From NCBI RefSeq assembly GCF_949987535.1, contig NW_026646048.1:124001-188000 (forward strand): 64,000 bases of DNA, written 5' to 3'. The translations under genes were made by a program, and so were the position numbers. Source of the stretch: Balaenoptera acutorostrata. Taxonomy: Eukaryota; Chordata; Mammalia; Artiodactyla; Balaenopteridae. Positions 10,553 to 24,619 of the stretch are shown piece after piece. The stretch's first letter is position 1. Every line of letters begins with the position of its first letter. Under the pieces are notes generated by a model. That model had not been told where the DNA came from. It searched no databases and worked only from the letters and a program-made list of their open reading frames with translations.

Positions 10553-12309
10553 AGTAAGAATCTTCAAACCTATGTATTGATATCTCTCTGTAAGTGAGTC
10601 AAGGGGGTGTAAAGCGGCATAAACACAGCCGTGAAAAGCAGCTAAACCCCATTATAAAAATAAATTACTTTTCAAAACCCGTGAAACAAAGACAGTGAAA
10701 GAGAGAGAAATTCTTACAAAATTCGTTCAGGGGCTGTGATGCAACCTGGATTGACCATATCTAGACCCACAGCTGATTGAGACATAAGGGTGGACACTCT
10801 TGGGGCTGAGAGGTTCGGTGAGGTTGGGTGAGCCAACGCAGACCCTTTCAAGTAATACTGCATGGTACCCATCCCATGGGTCCCAAATCTCCAGGTTCAA
10901 GGGCATCTTCCTACGTCGAAAACAGGCATGAGAAACCCAGAAGATGGTACACCGTGTGATCGGGAAAGGTTTCTAAAACGCACCTCATTTCTCATCTCCT
11001 TTGCTCGGGTTCGCCATTCCAGCCGATTTACTAGCCATCTCCCTCCTTGGAGAATCAGCACCTTTACCCTCCTGTTCCGTACAGGTTCAATTTGTCCTGA
11101 GGATGAACGGGAAGAGGGGGAACCAATGAGAGACTAGCTCTAGGTGTTGGGACAGGCACAGGTCACTCTATTTTCCCATCAGGAAGAAGAATTAAGCACA
11201 AGCTCAGCCTGCCCCCCAGAACCAGAAGAGGGCCTGAAGCAATCCTGCGCTTTTGCGGCCAGCTCCCAAAAAAGCGAGTTGAAAAATGGAGCTCAGGGAC
11301 ACTGCAATTCACAAACCTGCAGAGTTTTAAATGATACCTCTCGTCCACAAATATATTAAGGGAAGGCAACGAAGAGGCTTTGAAAGCAAGGCAGAATTGC
11401 AGGAAACAGATTTCAGGAGGTAGATTCGAATCGCCTTGAAAGCACATGAAAAGCGGCAAAACGTGGACAATGATGCCCTTGGCCAAAAAGGCGTATGCGT
11501 TTTTTCCTGAATATATTCAGGAAAAAACGCATACGCCCTTTTTGGCCAACCAAGCAACCTGGAAAGGCCAATCAGCGCTCCAAAGAAGTCTCGCTTCCCA
11601 GCGGGCAAAAGGGCCATGCGGAAAAAAGTGTCCAAACCAGAAATGCAGGACCGGCCATGGAGAAATGGGAGCCTTGCTACGCTGATGGGTGGGATGTAAA
11701 TTGCCAACAGCCACTCTGGAGAAGTGTACGGTGTGTTCTGAAACATCTAAAAAACACAGCTTGGAGAGCATAGGGCACTTCCACTCATGGGCGTATAAAT
11801 TGGGAAAACTAAAAATCAGCAAGACACAGGCACCCCAAAGTTTAGGGCTGCTCTGTTGACAAGAACCCCCACTTCATTACACCTTAAATATCCTAGGAAA
11901 GAGAAAAATGGATAAAGAAGTTGGGGTCCTCATGTACAATGGAATATCACTCAGCCATGAAATCAACGTCATAAGGCTAGTAGCAGCACGATGAGTGGAT
12001 TTAGGTACGACGATTCTAAGTGAAATAAGTCACACAGAAAAAGACACTTATCATAAGATATCACTTCTAGAGGGAATGTAAAAACCGCTACACTTGAACT
12101 GAATTACAAAACAGAACAGAGTCACACGTTTAGGAAACACACTACGGCTGCTGAACGGGAAAGGTGAGGTGGGGTGATGCATAAAACAAGGGTTTCAAAT
12201 TAGCTCCGATACCGTTCCATAAACCCAATATGTAAGAGACAAGACCTATTCCTTTTTCAGTGAACTGGACTCAACACCCCCTATTCACCGCACAAGAATA
12301 TATCTGACT
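10553..12309 (+). repeat. Satellite copy 7 (1,757 bp, shortest)
   Basis: Carries the shared G deletion (acaggttcaat) and also loses one G inside the palindrome, which is therefore 71 bp at 11479-11549 with one unpaired base. The second deletion splits the long minus-strand frame in two. Confidence 0.97.
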
Positions 12310-14067
12310 AGTAAGAATCTTCAAACCTATGTATTGATATCTCTCTGTAAGTGAGTCAAGGGGGTGTAAAGCGGCATAAACACAGCCGTGAAAAGCAGCT
12401 AAACCCCATTATAAAAATAAATTACTTTTCAAAACCCGTGAAACAAAGACAGTGAAAGAGAGAGAAATTCTTACAAAATTCGTTCAGGGGCTGTGATGCA
12501 ACCTGGATTGACCATATCTAGACCCACAGCTGATTGAGACATAAGGGTGGACACTCTTGGGGCTGAGAGGTTCGGTGAGGTTGGGTGAGCCAACGCAGAC
12601 CCTTTCAAGTAATACTGCATGGTACCCATCCCATGGGTCCCAAATCTCCAGGTTCAAGGGCATCTTCCTACGTCGAAAACAGGCATGAGAAACCCAGAAG
12701 ATGGTACACCGTGTGATCGGGAAAGGTTTCTAAAACGCACCTCATTTCTCATCTCCTTTGCTCGGGTTCGCCATTCCAGCCGATTTACTAGCCATCTCCC
12801 TCCTTGGAGAATCAGCACCTTTACCCTCCTGTTCCGTACAGGTTCAATTTGTCCTGAGGATGAACGGGAAGAGGGGGAACCAATGAGAGACTAGCTCTAG
12901 GTGTTGGGACAGGCACAGGTCACTCTATTTTCCCATCAGGAAGAAGAATTAAGCACAAGCTCAGCCTGCCCCCCAGAACCAGAAGAGGGCCTGAAGCAAT
13001 CCTGCGCTTTTGCGGCCAGCTCCCAAAAAAGCGAGTTGAAAAATGGAGCTCAGGGACACTGCAATTCACAAACCTGCAGAGTTTTAAATGATACCTCTCG
13101 TCCACAAATATATTAAGGGAAGGCAACGAAGAGGCTTTGAAAGCAAGGCAGAATTGCAGGAAACAGATTTCAGGAGGTAGATTCGAATCGCCTTGAAAGC
13201 ACATGAAAAGCGGCAAAACGTGGACAATGATGCCCTTGGCCAAAAAGGGCGTATGCGTTTTTTCCTGAATATATTCAGGAAAAAACGCATACGCCCTTTT
13301 TGGCCAACCAAGCAACCTGGAAAGGCCAATCAGCGCTCCAAAGAAGTCTCGCTTCCCAGCGGGCAAAAGGGCCATGCGGAAAAAAGTGTCCAAACCAGAA
13401 ATGCAGGACCGGCCATGGAGAAATGGGAGCCTTGCTACGCTGATGGGTGGGATGTAAATTGCCAACAGCCACTCTGGAGAAGTGTACGGTGTGTTCTGAA
13501 ACATCTAAAAAACACAGCTTGGAGAGCATAGGGCACTTCCACTCATGGGCGTATAAATTGGGAAAACTAAAAATCAGCAAGACACAGGCACCCCAAAGTT
13601 TAGGGCTGCTCTGTTGACAAGAACCCCCACTTCATTACACCTTAAATATCCTAGGAAAGAGAAAAATGGATAAAGAAGTTGGGGTCCTCATGTACAATGG
13701 AATATCACTCAGCCATGAAATCAACGTCATAAGGCTAGTAGCAGCACGATGAGTGGATTTAGGTACGACGATTCTAAGTGAAATAAGTCACACAGAAAAA
13801 GACACTTATCATAAGATATCACTTCTAGAGGGAATGTAAAAACCGCTACACTTGAACTGAATTACAAAACAGAACAGAGTCACACGTTTAGGAAACACAC
13901 TACGGCTGCTGAACGGGAAAGGTGAGGTGGGGTGATGCATAAAACAAGGGTTTCAAATTAGCTCCGATACCGTTCCATAAACCCAATATGTAAGAGACAA
14001 GACCTATTCCTTTTTCAGTGAACTGGACTCAACACCCCCTATTCACCGCACAAGAATATATCTGACT
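12310..14067 (+). repeat. Satellite copy 8 (1,758 bp)
   Basis: Palindrome 13236-13307, perfect. Last of the three adjacent copies with the acaggttcaat deletion. Confidence 0.97.
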
Positions 14068-15826
14068 AGTAAGAATCTTCAAACCTATGTATTGATATCT
14101 CTCTGTAAGTGAGTCAAGGGGGTGTAAAGCGGCATAAACACAGCCGTGAAAAGCAGCTAAACCCCATTATAAAAATAAATTACTTTTCAAAACCCGTGAA
14201 ACAAAGACAGTGAAAGAGAGAGAAATTCTTACAAAATTCGTTCAGGGGCTGTGATGCAACCTGGATTGACCATATCTAGACCCACAGCTGATTGAGACAT
14301 AAGGGTGGACACTCTTGGGGCTGAGAGGTTCGGTGAGGTTGGGTGAGCCAACGCAGACCCTTTCAAGTAATACTGCATGGTACCCATCCCATGGGTCCCA
14401 AATCTCCAGGTTCAAGGGCATCTTCCTACGTCGAAAACAGGCATGAGAAACCCAGAAGATGGTACACCGTGTGATCGGGAAAGGTTTCTAAAACGCACCT
14501 CATTTCTCATCTCCTTTGCTCGGGTTCGCCATTCCAGCCGATTTACTAGCCATCTCCCTCCTTGGAGAATCAGCACCTTTACCCTCCTGTTCCGTACAGG
14601 TTGCAATTTGTCCTGAGGATGAACGGGAAGAGGGGGAACCAATGAGAGACTAGCTCCAGGGGTTGGGACAGGCACAGGTCACTCTATTTTCCCATCAGGA
14701 AGTAGAATTAAGCACAAGCTCAGCCTGCCCCCCAGAACCAGAAGAGGGCCTGAAGCAATCCTGCGCTTTTGCGGCCAGCTCCCAAAAAAGCGAGTTGAAA
14801 AATGGAGCTCAGGGGCACTGCAATTCACAAACCTGCAGAGTTTTAAATGATACCTCTCGTCCACAAATATATTAAGGGAAGGCAACGAAGAGGCTTTGAA
14901 AGCAAGGCAGAATTGCAGGAAACAGATTTCAGGAGGTAGATTCGAATCGCCTTGAAAGCACATGAAAAGCGGCAAAACGTGGACAATGATGCCCTTGGCC
15001 AAAAAGGGCGTATGCGTTTTTTCCTGAATATATTCAGGAAAAAACGCATACGCCCTTTTTGGCCAACCAAGCAACCTGGAAAGGCCAATCAGCGCTCCAA
15101 AGAAGTCTCGCTTCCCAGCGGGCAAAAGGGCCATGCGGAAAAAAGTGTCCAAACCAGAAATGCAGGACCGGCCATGGAGAAATGGGAGCCTTGCTACGCT
15201 GATGGGTGGGATGTAAATTGCCAACAGCCACTCTGGAGAAGTGTACGGTGTGTTCTGAAACATCTAAAAAACACAGTTTGGAGAGCATAGGGCACTTCCA
15301 CTCATGGGCGTATAAATTGGGAAAACTAAAAATCAGCAAGACACAGGCACCCCAAAGTTTAGGGCTGCTCTGTTGACAAGAACCCCCACTTCATTACACC
15401 TTAAATATCCTAGGAAAGAGAAAAATGGATAAAGAAGTTGGGGTCCTCATGTAAAATGGAATATCACTCAGCCATGAAATCAACGTCATAAGGCTAGTAG
15501 CAGCACGATGAGTGGATTTAGGTACGACGATTCTAAGTGAAATAAGTCACACAGAAAAAGACACTTATCATAAGATATCACTTCTAGAGGGAATGTAAAA
15601 ACCGCTACACTTGAACTGAATTACAAAACAGAACAGAGTCACACGTTTAGGAAACACACTACGGCTGCTGAACGGGAAAGGTGAGGTGGGGTGATGCATA
15701 AAACAAGGGTTTCAAATTAGCTCCGATACCGTTCCATAAACCCAATATATAAGAGACAAGACCTATTCCTTTTTCAGTGAACTGGACTCAACACCCCCTA
15801 TTCACCGCACAAGAATATATCTGACT
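14068..15826 (+). repeat. Satellite copy 9 (1,759 bp)
   Basis: Palindrome 14995-15066, perfect. ctccagggg family, gggcactgc. Private: aggaagtagaa near 14703, acacagtttgg near 15277 and catgtaaaatgg near 15454. aatatataagag near its end is shared with copies 10 and 11. Confidence 0.97.
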
Positions 15827-17585
15827 AGTAAGAATCTTCAAACCTATGTATTGATATCTCTCTGTAAGTGAGTCAAGGGGGTGTAAAGCGGCATAAACAC
15901 AGCCGTGAAAAGCAGCTAAACCCCATTATAAAAATAAATTACTTTTCAAAACCCGTGAAACAAAGACAGTGAAAGAGAGAGAAATTCTTACAAAATTCGC
16001 TCAGGGGCTGTGATGCAACCTGGATTGACCATATCTAGACCCACAGCTGATTGAGACATAAGGGTGGACACTCTTGGGGCTGAGAGGTTCGGTGAGGTTG
16101 GGTGAGCCAACGCAGACCCTTTCAAGTAATACTGCATGGTACCCATCCCATGGGTCCCAACTCTCCAGGTTCAAGGGCATCTTCCTACGTCGAAAACAGG
16201 CATGAGAAACCCAGAAGATGGTACACCGTGTGATCGGGAAAGGTTTCTAAAACGCACCTCATTTCTCATCTCCTTTGCTCGGGTTCGCCATTCCAGCCGA
16301 TTTACTAGCCATCTCCCTCCTTGGAGAATCAGCACCTTTACCCTCCTGTTCCGTACAGGTTGCAATTTGTCCTGAGGATGAACCGGAAGAGGGGGAACCA
16401 ATGAGAGACTAGCTCTAGGTGTTGGGACAGGCACAGGTCACTCTATTTTCCCATCAGGAAGAAGAATTAAGCACAAGCTCAGCCTGCCCCCCAGAACCAG
16501 AAGAGGGCCTGAAGCAATCCTGCGCTTTTGCGGCCAGCTCCCAAAAAAGCGAGTTGAAAAATGGAGCTCAGGGACACTGCAATTCACAAACCTGCAGAGT
16601 TTTAAATGATACCTCTCGTCCACAAATATATTAAGGGAAGGCTACGAAGAGGCTTTGAAAGCAAGGCAGAATTGCAGGAAACAGATTTCAGGAGGTAGAT
16701 TCGAATCGCCTTGAAAGCACATGAAAAGCGGCAAAACGTGGACAATGATGCCCTTGGCCAAAAAGGGCATATGCGTTTTTTCCTGAATATATTCAGGAAA
16801 AAACGCATACGCCCTTTTTGGCCAACCAAGCAACCTGGAAAGGCCAATCAGCGCTCCAAAGAAGTCTCGCTTCCCAGCGGGCAAAAGGGCCATGCGGAAA
16901 AAAGTGTCCAAACCAGAAATGCAGGACCGGCCATGGAGAAATGGGAGCCTTGCTACGCTGATGGGTGGGATGTAAATTGCCAACAGCCACTCTGGAGAAG
17001 TGTACGGTGTGTTCTGAAACATCTAAGAAACACAGCTTGGAGAGCATAGGGCACTTCCACTCATGGGTGTATAAATTGGGAAAACTAAAAATCAGCAAGA
17101 CACAGGCACCCCAAAGTTTAGGGCTGCTCTGTTGACAAGAACCCCCACTTCATTACACCTTAAATATCCTAGGAAAGAGAAAAATGGATAAAGAAGTTGT
17201 GGTCCTCCTGTACAATGGAATATCACTCAGCCATGAAATCAACGTCATAAGGCTAGTAGCAGCACGATGAGTGGATTTAGGTACGACGATTCTAAGTGAA
17301 ATAAGTCACACAGAAAAAGACACTTATCATAAGATATCACTTCTAGAGGGAATGTAAAAACCGCTACACTTGAACTGAATTACAAAACAGAACAGAGTGA
17401 CACGTTTAGGAAACACACTACGGCTGCTGAACGGGAAAGGTGAGGTGGGGTGATGCATAAAACAAGGGTTTCAAATTAGCTCCGATACCGTTCCATAAAC
17501 CCAATATATAAGAGACAAGACCTATTCCTTTTTCAGTGAACTGGACTCAACACCCCCTATTCACCGCACAAGAATATATCTGACT
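15827..17585 (+). repeat. Satellite copy 10 (1,759 bp)
   Basis: Palindrome 16754-16825 with one mismatch (G to A at 16769, a CpG change). Shares cccaactctcc with copy 12 only, aaggctacg with copies 11, 12 and 16, and catctaagaaac and gttgtggtcc with copy 11. Private: attcgctcagg, gaaccggaag, gggtgtataa, cctcctgtac and agagtgacac. Confidence 0.97.
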
Positions 17586-19344
17586 AGTAAGAATCTTCAA
17601 ACCTATGTATTGATATCTCTCTGTAGGTGAGTCAAGGTGGTGTAAAGCGGCATAAACACAGCCGTGAAAAGCAGCTAAACCCCATTATAAAAATAAATTA
17701 CTTTTCAAAACCCGTGAAACAAAGACAGTGAAAGAGAGAGAAATTCTTACAAAATTCGTTCAGGGGCTGTGATGCAACCTGGATTGACCATATCTAGACC
17801 CACAGCTGATTGAGACATAAGGGTGGACACTCTTGGGGCTGAGAGGTTCGGTGAGGTTGGGTGAGTCAACGCAGACCCTTTCAAGTAATACTGCATGGTA
17901 CCCATCCCATGGGTCCCAAATCTCCAGGTTCAAGGGCATCTTCCTACGTCGAAAACAGGCATGAGAAACCCAGAAGATGGTACACCGTGTGATCGGGAAA
18001 GGTTTCTAAAACGCACCTCATTTCTCATCTCCTTTGCTCGGGTTCGCCATTCCAGCCGATTTACTAGCCATCTCCCTCCTTGGAGAATCAGCACCTTTAC
18101 CCTCCTGTTCCGTACAGGTTGCAATTTGTCCTGAGGATGAACGGGAAGAGGGGGAACCAATGAGAGACTAGCTCTAGGTGTTGGGACAGGCACAGGTCAC
18201 TCTATTTTCCCATCAGGAAGAAGAATTAAGCACAAGCTCAGCCTGCCCCCCAGAACCAGAAGAGGGCCTGAAGCAATCCTGCGCTTTTGCGGCCAGCTCC
18301 CAAAAAAACGAGTTGAAAAATGGAGCTCAGGGACACTGCAATTCACAAACCTGCAGAGTTTTAAATGATATCTCTCGTCCACAAATATATTAAGGGAAGG
18401 CTACGAAGAGGCTTTGAAAGCAAGGCAGAATTGCAGGAAACAGATTTCAGGAGGTAGATTCGAATCGCCTTGAAAGCACATGAAAAGCGGCAAAACGTGG
18501 ACAATGATGCCCTTGGCCAAAAAGGGCGTATGCGTTTTTTCCTGAATATATTCAGGAAAAAACGCATACGCCCTTTTTGGCCAACCAAGCAACCTGGAAA
18601 GGCCAATCAGCGCTCCAAAGAAGTCTCGCTTCCCAGCGGGCAAAAGGGCCATGCGGAAAAAAGTGTCCAAACCAGAAATGCAGGACCGGCCATGGAGAAA
18701 TGGGAGCCTTGCTACGCTGATGGGTGGGATGTAAATTGCCAACAGCCACTCTGGAGAAGTGTACGGTGTGTTCTGAAACATCTAAGAAACACAGCTTGGA
18801 GAGCATAGGGCACTTCCACTCATGGGCGTATAAATTGGGAAAACTAAAAATCAGCAAGACACAGGCACCCCAAAGTTTAGGGCTGCTCTGTTGACAAGAA
18901 CCCCCACTTCATTACACCTTAAATATCCTAGGAAAGAGAAAAATGGATAAAGAAGTTGTGGTCCTCATGTACAATGGAATATCACTCAGCCATGAAATCA
19001 ACGTCATAAGGCTAGTAGCAGCACGATGAGTGGATTTAGGTACGACGATTCTAAGTGAAATAAGTCACACAGAAAAAGACACTTATCATAAGATATCACT
19101 TCTAGAGGGAATGTAAAAACCGCTACACTTGAACTGAATTACAAAACAGAACAGAGTCACACGTTTAGGAAACACACTACGGCTGCTGAACGGGAAAGGT
19201 GAGGTGGGGTGATGCATAAAACAAGGGTTTCAAATTAGCTCCGATACCGTTCCATAAACCCAATATATAAGAGACAAGACCTATTCCTTTTTCAGTGAAC
19301 TGGACTCAACACCCCCTATTCACCGCACAAGAATATATCTGACT
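17586..19344 (+). repeat. Satellite copy 11 (1,759 bp)
   Basis: Palindrome 18513-18584, perfect. Shares aaggctacg, catctaagaaac, gttgtggtcc and aatatataag with neighbours. Private: ctgtaggtgag, caaggtggtg, gtgagtcaacg, aaaaaacgag and gatatctctcg. Confidence 0.97.
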
Positions 19345-21103
19345 AGTAAGAATCTTCAAACCTATGTATTGATATCTCTCTGTAAGTGAGTCAAGGGGGT
19401 GTAAAGCGGCATAAACACAGCCGTGAAAAGCAGCTAAACCCCATTATAAAAATAAATTACTTTTCAAAACCCGTGAAACAAAGACAGTGAAAGAGAGAGA
19501 AATTCTTACAAAATTCGTTCAGGGGCTGTGATGCAACCTGGATTGACCATATCTAGACCCACAGCTGATTGAGACATAAGGGTGGACACTCTTGGGGCTG
19601 AGAGGTTCGGTGAGGTTGGGTGAGCCAACGCAGACCCTTTCAAGTAATACTGCATGGTACCCATCCCATGGGTCCCAACTCTCCAGGTTCAAGGGCATCT
19701 TCCTACGTCGAAAACAGGCATGAGAAACCCAGAAGATGGTACACCGTGTGATCGGGAAAGGTTTCTAAAACGCACCTCATTTCTCATCTCCTTTGCTCGG
19801 GTTCGCCATTCCAGCCGATTTACTAGCCATCTCCCTCCTTGGAGAATCAGCACCTTTACCCTCCTGTTCCGTACAGGTTGCAATTTGTCCTGAGGATGAA
19901 CGGGAAGAGGGGGAACCAATGAGAGACTAGCTCTAGGTGTTGGGACAGGCACAGGTCACTCTATTTTCCCATCAGGAAGAAGAATTAAGCACAAGCTCAG
20001 CCTGCCCCCCAGAACCAGAAGAGGGCCTGAAGCAATCCTGCGCTTTTGCGGCCAGCTCCCAAAAAAGCGAGTTGAAAAATGGAGCTCAGGGACACTGCAA
20101 TTCACAAACCTGCAGAGTTTTAAATGATACCTCTCGTCCACAAATATATTAAGGGAAGGCTACGAAGAGGCTTTGAAAGCAAGGCAGAATTGCAGGAAAC
20201 AGATTTCAGGAGGTAGATTCGAATCGCCTTGAAAGCACATGAAAAGCGGCAAAACGTGGACAATGATGCCCTTGGCCAAAAAGGGCGTATGCGTTTTTTC
20301 CTGAATATATTCAGGAAAAAACGCATACGCCCTTTTTGGCCAACCAAGCAACCTGGAAAGGCCAATCAGCGCTCCAAAGAAGTCTCGCTTCCCAGCGGGC
20401 AAAAGGGCCATGCGGAAAAAAGTGTCCAAACCAGAAATGCAGGACCGGCCATGGAGAAATGGGAGCCTTGCTACGCTGATGGGTGGGATGTAAATTGCCA
20501 ACAGCCACTCTGGAGAAGTGTACGGTGTGTTCTGAAACATCTAAAAAACACAGCTTGGAGAGCATAGGGCACTTCCACTCATGGGCGTATAAATTGGGAA
20601 AACTAAAAATCAGCAAGACACAGGCACCCCAACGTTTAGGGCTGCTCTGTTGACAAGAACCCCCACTTCATTACACCTTAAATATCATAGGAAAGAGAAA
20701 AATGGATAAAGAAGTTGGGGTCCTCATGTACAATGGAATATCACTCAGCCATGAAATCAACGTCATAAGGCTAGTAGCAGCACGATGAGTGGATTTAGGT
20801 ACGACGATTCTAAGTGAAATAAGTCACACAGAAAAAGACACTTATCATAAGATATCACTTCTAGAGGGAATGTAAAAACCGCTACACTTGAACTGAATTA
20901 CAAAACAGAACAGAGTCACACGTTTAGGAAACACACTACGGCTGCTGAACGGGAAAGGTGAGGTGGGGTGATGCATAAAACAAGGGTTTCAAATTAGCTC
21001 CGATACCGTTCCATAAACCCAATATGTAAGAGACAAGACCTAATCCTTTTTCAGTGAACTGGACTCAACACCCCCTATTCACCGCACAAGAATATATCTG
21101 ACT
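19345..21103 (+). repeat. Satellite copy 12 (1,759 bp)
   Basis: Palindrome 20272-20343, perfect. Shares cccaactctcc with copy 10 although copy 11 between them lacks it. Private: ccaacgttta and atatcatagg. Shares gacctaatcc with copy 20. Confidence 0.97.
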
Positions 21104-22861
21104 AGTAAGAATCTTCAAACCTATGTATTGATATCTCTCTGTAAGTGAGTCAAGGGGGTGTAAAGCGGCATAAACACAGCCGTGAAAAGCAGCTAAACCC
21201 CATTATAAAAATAAATTACTTTTCAAAACCCGTGAAACAAAGACAGTGAAAGAGAGAGAAATTCTTACAAAATTCGTTCAGGGGCTGTGATGCAACCTGG
21301 ATTGACCATATCTAGACCCACAGCTGATTGAGACATAAGGGTGGACACTCTTGGGGCTGAGAGGTTCGGTGAGGTTGGGTGAGCCAACGCAGACCCTTTC
21401 AAGTAATACTGCATGGTACCCATCCCATGGGTCCCAAATCTCCAGGTTCAAGGGCATCTTCCTACGTCGAAAACAGGCATGAGAAACCCAGAAGATGGTA
21501 CACCGTGTGATCGGGAAAGGTTTCTAAAACGCACCTCATTTCTCATCTCCTTTGCTCGGGTTCGCCATTCCAGCCGATTTACTAGCCATCTCCCTCCTTG
21601 GAGAATCAGCACCTTTACCCTCCTGTTCCGTACAGGTTGCAATTTGTCCTGAGGATGAACGGGAAGAGGGGGAACCAATGAGAGACTAGCTCTAGGTGTT
21701 GGGACAGGCACAGGTCACTCTATTTTCCCATCAGGAAGAAGAATTAAGCACAAGCTCAGCCTGCCCCCCAGAACCAGAAGAGGGCCTGAAGCAATCCTGC
21801 GCTTTTGCGGCCAGCTCCCAAAAAAGCGAGTGGAAAATGCAGCTCAGGGGCACTGCAATTCACAAACCTGCAGAGTTTTAAATGATACCTCTCGTCCACA
21901 AATATATTAAGGGAAGGCAACGAAGAGGCTTTGAATGCAAGGCAGAATTGCAGGAAACAGATTTCAGGAGGTAGATTCGAATCGCCTTGAAAGCACATGA
22001 AAAGCGGCAAAACGTGGACAATGATGCCCTTGGCCAAAAAGGGCGTATGCGTTTTTTCCTGAATATATTCAGGAAAAAACGCATACGCCCTTTTTGGCCA
22101 ACCAAGCAACCTGGAAAGGCCAATCAGCGCTCCAAAGAAGTCTCGCTTCCCAGCGGGCAAAAGGGCCATGCGGAAAAAAGTGTCCAAACCAGAAATGCAG
22201 GACCGGCCATGGAGAAATGGGAGCCTTGCTACGCTGATGGGTGGGATGTAAATTGCCAACAGCCACGCTGGAGAAGTGTACGGTGTGTCCTGAAACATCT
22301 AAAAAACACAGCTTGGAGAGCATAGGGCACTTCCACTCATGGGCGTATAAATTGGGAAAACTAAAAATCAGCAAGACACAGGCACCCCAAAGTTTAGGGC
22401 TGCTCTGTTGACAAGAACCCCCACTTCATTACACCTTAAATATCCTAGGAAAGAGAAAAATGGATAAAGAAGTTGGGGTCCTCATGTACAATGGAATATC
22501 ACTCAGCCATGAAATCAACGTCATAAGGCTAGTAGCAGCACGATGAGTGGATTTAGGTACGACGATTCTAAGTGAAATAAGTCACACAGAAAAAGACACT
22601 TATCATAAGATATCACTTCTAGAGGGAATGTAAAAACCACTACACTTGAACTGAATTACAAAACAGAACAGAGTCACACGTTTAGAAAACACACTATGGC
22701 TGCTGAACGGGAAAGGTGAGGTGGGGTGATGCATAAAACAAGGGTTTCAAATTAGCTCCGATACCGTTCCATAAACCCAATATGTAAGAGACAAGACCTA
22801 TTCCTTGCTCAGTGAACTGGACTCAACACCCCCTATTCACCGCACAAGAATATATCTGACT
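21104..22861 (+). repeat. Satellite copy 13 (1,758 bp)
   Basis: Palindrome 22030-22101, perfect. A local rearranged patch, gagtggaaaatgcagc near 21829, is one base short and shifts the frames. Shares gccacgctgg and gtgtgtcctg with copy 15, and ctatggctg with copies 14, 15, 21 and 22. Private: aaaccactac and attccttgctcag. Confidence 0.97.
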
Positions 22862-24619
22862 AGTAAGAATCTTCAAACCTATGTATTGATATCTCTCTGT
22901 AAGTGAGTCAAGGGGGTGTAAAGCGGCATAAACACAGCCGTGAAAAGCAGCTAAACCCCATTATAAAAATAAATTACTTTTCAAAACCCGTGAAACAAAG
23001 ACAGTGAAAGAGAGAGAAATTCTTACAAAATTCGTTCAGGGGCTGTGATGCAACCTGGATTGACCATATCTAGACCCACAGCTGATTGAGACATAAGGGT
23101 GGACACTCTTGCGGCTGAGAGGTTCGGTGAGGTTGGGTGAGCCAACGCAGACCCTTTCAAGTAATACTGCATGGTACCCATCCCATGGGTCCCAAATCTC
23201 CAGGTTCAAGGGCATCTTCCTACATCGAAAACAGGCATGAGAAACCCAGAAGATGGTACACCGTGTGATGGGGGAAGGTTTCTAAAACGCACCTCATTTC
23301 TCATCTCCTATGCTCGGGTTCGCCTTACCAGCCGATTTACTAGACATCTCCCTCCTTGGAGAATCAGCACCTTTAACCTCCTGTTCCGTACAGGTTGCAA
23401 TTTGTCCTGAGGATGAACGGGAAGAGGGGGAACCAATGAGAGACTAGCTTTAGGTGTTGGGACAGGCACAGGTCACTCTATTTTCCCATCAGGAAGAAGA
23501 ATTAAGCACAAGCTCAGCCTGCCCCCCAGAACCAGAAGAGGGCCTGAAGCAATCCTGCGCTTTTGTGGCCAGCTCCCAAAAAAGCGAGTTGAAAAATGGA
23601 GCTCAGGGGCACTGCAATTCACAAACCTGCAGAGTTTTAAATGATACCTCTCGTCCACAAATATATTAAGGGAAGGCAACGAAGAGGCTTTGAAAGCAAG
23701 GCAGAATTGCAGGAAACAGATTTCAGGAGGTAGATTCGAATCGCCTTGAAAGCACATGAAAAGCGGCAAAACGTGGACAATGATGCCCTTGGCCAAAAAG
23801 GGCGTATACGTTTTTTCCTGAATATATTCAGGAAAAAACGCATACGCCCTTTTTGGCCAACCAAGCAACCTGGAAAGGCCAATCAGCGCTCCAAAGTAGT
23901 CTCGCTTCCCAGCGGGCAAAAGGGCCATGCGGAAAAAAGTGTCAAACCAGAAATGCAGGACCGGCCATGGGGAAATGGGAGCCTTGCTACGCTGATGGGT
24001 GGGATGTAAATTGCCAACAGCCACTCTGGAGAAGTGTACGGTGTGTTCTGAAACATCTAAAAAACACAGCTTGGAGAGCATAGGGCACTTCCACTCATGG
24101 GCGTATAAATTGGGAAAACTAAAAATCAGCAAGACACAGGCACCCCAAAGTTTAGGGCTGCTCTGTTGACAAGAACCCCCACTTCATTACACCTTAAATA
24201 TCCTAGGAAAGAGAAAAATGGATAAAGAAGTTGGGGTCCTCATGTACAATGGAATATCACTCAGCCATGAAATCAACGTCATAAGGCTAGTAGCAGCACG
24301 ATGAGTGGATTTAGGTACGACGATTCTAAGTGAAATAAGTCACACAGAAAAAGACACTTATCATAAGATATCACTTAGAGAGGGAATGTAAAAACCGCTA
24401 CACTTGAAATGAATTACAAAACAGAACAGAGTCACACGTTTAGAAAACACACTATGGCTGCTGAACGGGAAAGGTGAGGTGGGGTGATGCATAAAACAAG
24501 GGTTTCAAATTAGCTCAGATACCGTTCCATAAACCCAATATGTAAGAGACAAGACCTATTCCTTTTTCAGTGAACTGGACTCAACACCCCCTATTCACCG
24601 CACAAGAATATATCTGACT
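22862..24619 (+). repeat. Satellite copy 14 (1,758 bp, diverged haplotype)
   Basis: Palindrome 23789-23860 with G to A at 23808 (CpG change). Carries the diverged set cttgcggctg, acatcg, tatgctcgg, gccttacc and tttaacctc. Private or rare: gatgggggaagg, ctttaggtg (also copy 24), tttgtggcc, aaagtagtc, loss of one C in gtgtcaaacc, acttagagagg and gaaatgaatt. Shares actagacatc with copy 37. Confidence 0.97.
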
